Source: Ampullaceana balthica (lineage: Eukaryota; Mollusca; Gastropoda; Lymnaeidae). Taken from it: a stretch of DNA of 64,000 nt. Position numbers and translations under genes: made by a program. Under the pieces are notes generated by a model. The model was given only the letters and a program-made list of their open reading frames with translations. It was not told where the DNA came from and did no database searches. Numbering within the stretch: the first letter of the stretch is position 1; every line of letters starts with the position of its first letter. Positions 57,755-64,000 of the stretch are shown here, piece after piece. The DNA lies in assembly GCA_944989445.1 (NCBI GenBank), contig CALYLW010000691.1:214458-278457 (forward strand). The letters are read 5' to 3'.

Positions 57755-59973
57755 AAACCGTAGAGAGAATTTAAAGAACCCTTGTTCAAGCACATCATTG
57801 TATTTTTCAATTCCAAGGTCATCAACCATTCTATGTTCTTCACCATTAGCAACACAGATCATAACATAATTTTCAGGAATCAATGAAGGGGCATGGCCTC
57901 TCAAAATGGAAGCCTTTACCTGTTCAAAAAAAAATAGTCAACAATTTACAAGTATATATAAATATAATAATCGGTCAGATGACATCTTAATAACGTCATT
58001 AATATAAATATAATAATTTTTTTTTAAAATTCTTGTTTCTTTGAATTATTGGGAGAGAGTAAAACTAAAATTTTACTATTTAGATTTTCTGAAGGTTATC
58101 GCCAAAGAATGCTGCGAAATATGGAAATGAACATGAAGAGTATATAACTAATTTTAATTGAATACATGGATAAAAATTATTTTTTTAAATTTTAATTTTT
58201 AAACTTATTTCTGCAAAGATTTCAATGAGATGAGATTTAAGAAGGTGATATATATTCTACCTTTTAGCGCAACCTTTGTTTCAAATTTAAAAAGTAATAA
58301 TAATAATAAATTGATAATTTATATAGCGCTGTATCCCAGTAAGGAACTGGGCTCACAGTGCTTTACATAAAGATAATAACATACATATAAGTATTAAATA
58401 AACATTCATATCATAACAATCACATAAATTACAGTAAATTATACATAGCTACGTTAATCATTAACTAGAAATGTTGTTTCATTAATTTTGAAAATAAATT
58501 TTGAAAAGATGTGTCTTAAGTGCAGTTTTGAAGGACTTAGTTGTTTGAATACTATGGATGTGTAATTGTAGAGAATTCCATTGTTTAGCTGCAGAAAAAG
58601 AGAGCGACCTTTCGCCAAATGTTTTAGTGTGTGTCTTACTTAGGAAAAGAGAGAATCCGTAACGGCCAGTTTGTCATCAATTTGGGCTTGTATAGGCAGC
58701 CAATGAAGTAACACATTATTGCGCTTTTAATTCCTTGTTTTAATGTTATTTAATTATTTTTAAAAGTGAGATTATTTATTTTTTTTTAACAAATGAGGAA
58801 AACATCCTGTTGACACCTACTCATAAAGGGCAAAGAAAAAGGAAGAAAAAAAAGAAAAAAAGAACATTGATCGCCCAATGCAATTTAATATCATTACCAA
58901 TGTCATGATAAAACTAAATCTTATTTAATTTTTTATCTTAATTATTAGATTACTTCCATTTGTAAACTTATTATAATCACCTGCATTTCATGCAGAGTTA
59001 TTTATTATAGCTTTTTTCAATCCATAACATTAAAAAAATTAATAAAATGTTATCTCAGGAAATAAAATACTTTGTCATTTAATCTACTTTAATTTCAATT
59101 TAAACTTTATCATTTCAACTAGTTTGATGTAAAAAAACACATTTCTAAAATTTAAAGATTATCTAAATATTCCTGTATCAGAACATAAACTTTTTAAAAC
59201 TGAAGATACATGTACTAAGTCTTTCAGAAAATGCTTTTTTTCATTTAAAAAAAGTTAGAAAATTAAAACTTTTAAAAATGAATAATAATAATAAGAAGAA
59301 GAAATGTAATAATAGTCATTGCTATTATGCTGCCAGCTAATCTGATAAAAAAACTCATGTCACTTCAAAATGAATTGGTTTTTAAATTAATTTGATAGTA
59401 AACAGTGCACAATACAGTAAGATGTTAACTGGTCTTTAATACATTATAGACACATGTGTATATTAAATAAATCAACAAGATAAATTATTCTCAAGTTCAA
59501 CAATATATCCATTTTTAAAAAAATGAAATCATTGCAACCTGGACAATCTTTTGTTATCACTGATTTAGAAATAACTTAATAATGTAAGGTTAAAAAATGA
59601 TTATACAAATGCAAAGATTCTATGAAGCATGCATCATTTGATTTTAAAAGCATACAAATTTTAAGGAATTATTTTCTTACATTCGCCACAATGTCCCCTG
59701 AAAAGATATCAATTTCAAAAGTGATAGGATCCTCTTGGTCAGGTAGATATGTTTTAACTTTGCGCTGTCCGTCATCCACTTCAACTTCTGCACACACAAA
59801 ATAAATCAGAGTTAAATTTTAACTAAAAAATATTGCTAATTTGAAATCATATAAATATATAATTATGTTTATCTATTAACAAGAAAGAGACAACTTCCAG
59901 TTTATTTTCTGATTTTGCTTCAATTTTTAAAGTAAAGAAAAATGATACACTTACCAAATTTTGGTTGTGCCAT
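57755..59973 (-). CDS. Ubiquitin-like domain protein, gene A
   Basis: Three minus-strand exons. Exon 1 (59973-59955) starts at ATG directly after acceptor TTTATTTCAG and encodes MAQPKF; donor G|GTAAGT. Exon 2 (59787-59681), acceptor TGTGTGCAG, encodes EVEVDDGQRKVKTYLPDQED to SGDIVAN; donor GTAAGA. Exon 3 (57919 to 57755 or 57759), acceptor TTTGAACAG, encodes VKASILRGHAPSLIPENYVM to LEQGFFKFSLRF; donor GTAGCT (phase 0) or GTTTGT (phase 2). A helix DIVANVKASIL, Pro-containing turn LIPENY, strand VMICVANG and last strand FFKFSLR lie where ubiquitin has ENVKAKI, IPPDQ, LIFAG and HLVLR. Gene B has the same first two intron phases. A fourth exon must follow; a 16-nt candidate lies at 53581-53596. 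It is probably a cytosolic or nuclear ubiquitin-like domain; whether it is conjugated or part of a larger protein is unknown. Confidence 0.7.
58290..58725. repeat. Dispersed repeat with TATAGCGCTGT start
   Basis: (AAT)n, then AATTTATATAGCGCTGTATC and GGGCTCACAGTGCTTTACAT, then about 250 bp including GCGACCTTTCGCCAAATG and CAGCCAATGAAG. This is a layout I associate with a widespread invertebrate retroposon; the class is uncertain. It lies in intron 2 of gene A. Confidence 0.45.
58740..59620. other. Gene A intron 2, AT-rich, nothing further recognised
   Basis: Poly-A/T and AAT/GAA tracts only. Confidence 0.5.
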
Positions 59974-60034
59974 CTGAAATTTATTTAATTTTTATACATT
60001 AATTATAAACAGGAGCTTAAATATTATGTCTACC

Positions 60035-60196
60035 CCAATGTTCCCTTTAAGCTGCATTGCTGTGCGGCTGCAAAGATATATGACACCAGCCAGCCTAGCA
60101 GATTTTGATAGGGATATATCATCTGTTGTTCTGCACACACAAAAATGTATGCTTTGCACCTTTGCAAACAATTATGTTATTTAGAGGGAACATTGG
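60035..60196. mobile_element. Short MITE, GGAACATTGG family
   Basis: CCAATGTTCCCTTTAAGC at the left and AGAGGGAACATTGG at the right are inverted. Interior GCTGTGCGGCTGCAA and CTTTGCACCTTTGCAAACA recur in 36812-37035 and at 12940-13095. Confidence 0.6.
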
Positions 60197-60503
60197 TCTA
60201 CACATCATTAAATTCAAAATTAAAATGTTACGTTGTTAAAAAAAAATATAATATGCTATAAATTATTAAAGTGAATTTGTCTCTCTTTCAATTGTAGTAG
60301 AAGATATTTAGTGGGAAATAAATTGTATTTTCATTACATACACACAAATATATGTAGGCGTATAAATATAGGCTGGTACAGATTAAAATGTTCTTGTTCG
60401 ATTAGTCGGAAAAAAATTAATCAATCAATTTAATAATATAAAGCATCTATAGATCCAATTATTTGTATCTGATCTGCAACAATCCATGACTTAACTTAAA
60501 ATT

Positions 60504-60785
60504 TCACACAAAAAATTGTTTAAATTCAAACTGTAGCACTGACGTAAGTGAACTCTTCTGTCGGTCACTGTTGACAATGTGTTGATACTTGAGCGGATCT
60601 TTGTGCTGAAGGTGGTACGTCAGCGATGTATTTGAACCCTGAAAAGGAAATTGTTTATTGCAGTGAACGCAGTAAATTCTGTTGCTTTCGTCTACTTTGC
60701 CATCCACAGTAAGCTTAAAAATAAAATGTTTGCTCAACTGTCCGCTTAAATGCTTAACTTTAACTGTTCTGTCATTAGTCGTCAT
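60504..60785 (-). CDS. BED zinc finger of a hAT transposase (5' exon or fragment)
   Basis: Starts at an ATG (60785) and encodes MTTNDRTVKVKHLSGQLSKH, then a BED-type zinc finger: YCVHCNKQFPFQGSNTSLTY followed by HLQHKDPLKY, with the Cys-x2-Cys and His pair at residues about 39-62. It ends at a stop after 93 codons. BED fingers bind the ends of hAT elements. About 200 bp upstream (in its own direction) is a hAT-like terminus TAGGGATGAGGAAATTAAC at about 60992, so this is the 5' part of a ZBED/Ac-type hAT. The catalytic core is absent, so this is truncated or its later exons are lost. It could be the autonomous relative of the TAGGGCTGTTAA MITEs. Confidence 0.6.
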   Translation of the reverse strand: MTTNDRTVKVKHLSGQLSKHFIFKLTVDGKVDESNRIYCVHCNKQFPFQGSNTSLTYHLQHKDPLKYQHIVNSDRQKSSLTSVLQFEFKQFFV

Positions 60786-60982
60786 TTTTTTTCTTAAGTC
60801 TGCCCGGTCTTAATAAAAGAATGTGTGGAAAAAGTATGTAAGTAACAAAAAATAAAAATAAATAATAAATTGAAAAAAAAGTACTATAAATATTTTCCTA
60901 AATTTTAATAGATCAAATTAATTTTAATAGATTAAAATTTCTAACAATGAATCAATTAATAAATAGTTAATTTCCTCATCCC

Positions 60983-61019
60983 TAATATATATAATATATA
61001 TTATATATATTAGGGCTGC
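60983..61019. repeat. Perfect AT palindrome between two hAT ends
   Basis: CCCTAATATATATAA and its exact reverse complement ending TTAGGG meet around an AT core. The left half is the end of the BED-finger hAT; the right half begins another TAGGGCTGCAGAAATTAAC terminus. Confidence 0.65.
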
Positions 61020-62084
61020 AGAAATTAACCATATATATTTTAGGATGTGGAAATATTATTCATAAAAAATTTAATCGATTAAAATTAATTTGATCGATTA
61101 AAATGTATTTTTTTACCCCAAATTATTATTTATTTAAATTTTTTTGCTACTGAAATAATTTTCCCTTGTAGAATTATTATTTATTTAGACGTGCATACGC
61201 AAACAAAAATGTTTTTCTTCCTTATTTCTTGCATAGCAGAAGGCTTCTGAAACACCATTTGTCTTGTATGTTTCCCTAACTTAATATATAATATATATTA
61301 TATATTATATCTAAATTACTATTACTATCGATTTACGACAGTGTCAGTAATGTAATAGTAATAGTACAAATTTTTGTCAATAATAATATATTATTACTAC
61401 AACTAAAATAAACTTCAGTATTGCATTGGTCATTGGTAACATATAGTGTATAGCCTAATAATATCTATTAACTAAATTTTAAACAATTCTTTATAAGTTA
61501 AGTTAAGAGTTCATTAAGTTAATTAATATGTAATACATGTAATTGTAATGGCAATAATTATAATTCAAAATAATAATGTATAATTAATACTAATTATAAT
61601 TAAATAAATTTCAAACTCACTATTACTATTACTATTACTATACTATACTTTTAAACGGTGAAGTGCGGTCAAAATCAAAACAAGATTACAAACACATTTT
61701 CTACGATACACAGTCCTTTAACTTTTTAATATTCATATTATGAATCATAAACAACTTTCATTTCTGCATCTGGAAACTGTTAGTGTTAGTTAGTGATAGT
61801 TAAAAGATGGCTGTGTCATAAGTTTTTAAACAAGTTTAAACGTATTTTTACGGTAATTAGAGTAACCATGTTACTAATGGGAATTCCTATCATTACGTAA
61901 TTTTTTACTTCCTAATTATTATTATTATGTTTTTAATTATTTTTTTTAACCCTTGAATTTTTGTTTCCCTTTTATTATAAACTTAAATAGGGAGGGGGTG
62001 CAAAAAAAATTTAAAATGATATATTACAATTATATTTTTCTTCCTTTGATACCGTAATACAATAATGATATATTAATTATTACA
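61020..62084. other. AT-rich, no gene seen
   Basis: Includes a truncated hAT end, TTAATCGATTAAAATTAATT repeats and a (TTACTA)n tract near 61620. No convincing frame. Confidence 0.5.
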
Positions 62085-62372
62085 TACTAGATACCACCAC
62101 CGTCGTAGCATACGCCATGACTTGCTCATAGATAGTGCACTGAACGGGGGAAAAAAGGGGGGGGGGAGAACTGGTACAAACCATAACACGAAAAAATGAA
62201 AACGCCAGTAAACGTGTGGGGGGGGAGTTGGCCATTAGACATGCGCACAGCGGCCGTTGATACCTGCCCCCACCGTCACCACCTTTTTTTTTACTGCCAT
62301 TGCTTGCCAACCATCAATTGTGATTGTCGACCCCCAGCGAGGGTGATTCGTCAAGATTATTTGCACATGGCT
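62085..62372 (-). repeat. Dispersed repeat R1, copy 3
   Basis: ACTAGATACCACCACCGTCG, GTAGCATACGCCATGACTTG, G-runs, CCATCAATTGTGATTGTCGA and CCCCCAGCGAGGGTGATTCG, then TTGCACATGG, matching 245-495 and 1740-1895. Confidence 0.65.
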
Positions 62373-62584
62373 TGTGCTTGATCTGGTGAAAACAATACCC
62401 CTTTGATATTTTCAGGTTCAAATGTAAGAAATAAATAATATATTTTTTTATATTCAAAAAATGGAAAAAAGACAGAGATTTTGTACCAGCCGGCCCCAGG
62501 CAAGCACTACATAAAAGAGAGCCTAAAGTAATCTAAATAGCAACGAAATGGGGCACTTTTCTTACGTAGACTGCAAATTGTCTC

Positions 62585-62720
62585 AGGGGCTGTCCATAAA
62601 TTACGTCAACAATTTTTTGGCGAGTTTTACCTCCCCCCTGTCAACAACTTGTCCAATCTTCCAAAGACACCCCCCCTCTATAAAATTACGTCAACATTTG
62701 GTCCCCCCCCCCTTTTTCCA
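62585..62720. mobile_element. Fragment of an ATTACGTCA-ended MITE
   Basis: GGGGCTGTCCATAAATTACG TCAAC is the terminus style of the elements at 49931 and 54427. A second ATTACGTCAACATTTGG follows within 110 bp with C-runs. Only one end is present. Confidence 0.45.
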
Positions 62721-63043
62721 AAAAAAAACAACAACAATAAAAGAAAAAGAAGAAAAAGAAAAATTGTAAGAAAAACTAGGTTTAATAAACTTTAAACTTA
62801 TGACATATTTCCAATTCATAACTACAAAGGCTTACTCTAACAGAAAAGAGATAGATGTTTACACATTACGTCTTTAAATTATGAAATATTTCAAATTAAT
62901 ATAACAGTTTAAATTGTAAAGACTATTTAAATATTTACAAAGACTTGTTCTAACTTCAAGCAGAAACGAGATTAAAAAGTTAAACTATAAATACACTTTT
63001 AATGTACATATCAAACATATCTGTTTACAAACAAATCCAAATC

Positions 63044-64000
63044 CTATATCCTAGCCTCTATATCTTCCCATGGAGATGTCAAATGTTCCTCAATTGTTAT
63101 TATTGGCATAGGTTCTGGCTGAATTATTTCTTGTGGAACCAAAACACCAGACAAGTCATCATTTTCTTCATCTAGCCCTTCTGCACTGAGCATCTCTCGA
63201 TAAGCGATAATTGCAATGAGCTGTATCTCTGTCTTTTGGCTGCTACTAGCATTTGACGAATTCTTTGCTGTTGGGGTGCATGTAGTATTTGACTGGGCCG
63301 AGGCATACAGGGTTGGTGCTGTTGAACGTGCTTCTTTAACATGGTTTGCGAAGCAACATAAAAGTGACAGATTTTACAGATACGTTCAAACATTAGCAAC
63401 TGAATAGATGGACAATATATATCACATGGAAGAATTTTGAATGCTTTTACTGATCTAGGTAGTATGTTTTCAACTTTCACAGACTGATTGAAGAAAAGAG
63501 ATGGAAATCTATGTGAGTTTATATCATATACTTATGGTATTTTAAGGCCCTCATTAGTTTGGCAGATTGGATTGGCGGGGGGGATAAATTGATGAGCAAT
63601 AATATCAAAGAACGAGCTTCTAATTGGTTGGCGGTTGGCAACAAGTTAAATCACAACATTTGACAATTTGTAGAAAGTACTGACTTGTCCTTACATTTTT
63701 TTGGCACCAAACTTGATCTTTGATTATTACATTTTCAACTTAAAGCTTAGACTTTGCAGGTACAATATATTCTGCCACTGTTGGAAAATTGTCTATGCTT
63801 ACTTGCTCCATATTTCTGACAATTTTTTGCCAGCATATTTGAGGCATAAGGCGGCATAACTATTCAATAACGAATCTACTTTTGTTGGCAAATCATCCTC
63901 TTTTTTCAAAGTATCCCAAATTGCATTTACTTCTCTTTGAGAGTCTTGCTTGCGCTTGTTGGGAAATGCCTTCAAATATCCTTCACTAGCCGGGTTACCC
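63044..64000 (-). pseudogene. Decayed intronless ORF with a C2H2 finger, unknown repeat family
   Basis: Read on the minus strand from the window edge: NPASEGYLKAFPNKRKQDSQ, REVNAIWDTLKKEDDLPTKV and LCLKYAGKKLSEIWS; then, after a frame change, SIDNFPTVAEYIVPAKSKL, a stop, QVWCQKNVRTSQYFLQIVKC and CDLTCCQPP; then FIPPANPICQTNEGLKIP, a stop, and VKAFKILPCDIYCPSIQLLM, the C2H2 finger CKICHFYVASQTMLKKHVQQ H; then, after another frame change near 63240, AYREMLSAEGLDEENDDLSG and PWEDIEARI, stop at 63044. The series of cysteine motifs, finger and acidic tail recalls a repeated invertebrate gene family probably linked to mobile DNA. I cannot name it. At least four lesions show it is dead. Confidence 0.5.

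Noticed and set aside
63797..63808. GTAAGC after the EIWS motif as a splice donor
   Set aside because: Coding similarity continues directly past it in another frame, so a frameshift in an intronless relic explains it better.

Overview
This is eukaryotic, AT-rich, transposon-dominated DNA. It contains split genes with GT/AG introns, tRNA-derived SINEs, hAT, piggyBac and pogo-like elements, an RTE-type LINE and a very large minisatellite. There are no operons, Shine-Dalgarno sites or bacterial genes. The repeat repertoire (a SINE with a GATAA-type tail, GTF2IRD2/ZBED5-like and ZMYM1-like hATs, an RTE LINE with a CFDP2-like endonuclease) fits a mollusc, most likely a gastropod. That assignment is inference from family knowledge, not from a marker gene.

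Layout. 1-3.5 kb: dispersed repeats, a hAT MITE with target-site duplication, a tRNA-like sequence and a GA microsatellite. 3.7-6.8 kb: an RTE-type LINE with one long open endonuclease/reverse-transcriptase frame. 6.8-9.1 kb: AT-rich DNA with a decayed reverse-transcriptase fragment. 9.1-33.9 kb: a direct tandem segmental duplication (copy 1 about 9.12-24.57 kb, copy 2 about 24.84-33.90 kb), each copy expanded by different insertions. Copy 1 alone carries a small CARD-domain gene (11.50-12.54 kb) whose 3' coding exon is interrupted by a hAT MITE; the first three bases of the MITE form the present stop codon. Copy 1 also carries a ZMYM1-like hAT relic and triple-nested elements. Copy 2 alone carries piggyBac and LINE RNase H fragments.

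33.9-60 kb: two paralogous minus-strand genes with the same exon layout and intron phases. Gene A runs from 59.97 kb and gene B from 41.10 kb. Each encodes a ubiquitin-like (beta-grasp) domain by my reading. Between them lies a candidate 5.9-kb element (43.565-49.475 kb) with long terminal inverted repeats, a matching 8-bp flanking repeat and a core of about 84 copies of a 52-bp, extremely C-rich minisatellite. I consider this the most unusual object in the window. 49.9-58.7 kb also holds MITEs, a SINE with clear target-site duplications and an internally deleted piggyBac. 60-64 kb holds a hAT fragment encoding a BED finger, more repeats and a decayed intronless coding frame running off the end.

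How parts relate: the host genes visible are the CARD protein and the two ubiquitin-like proteins. A CARD is an adaptor domain of apoptosis or innate immune signalling and ubiquitin-like domains often serve signalling, but nothing here shows they act together. Most of the remaining sequence is mobile DNA at different stages of decay. All protein calls are made by eye, without database searches.
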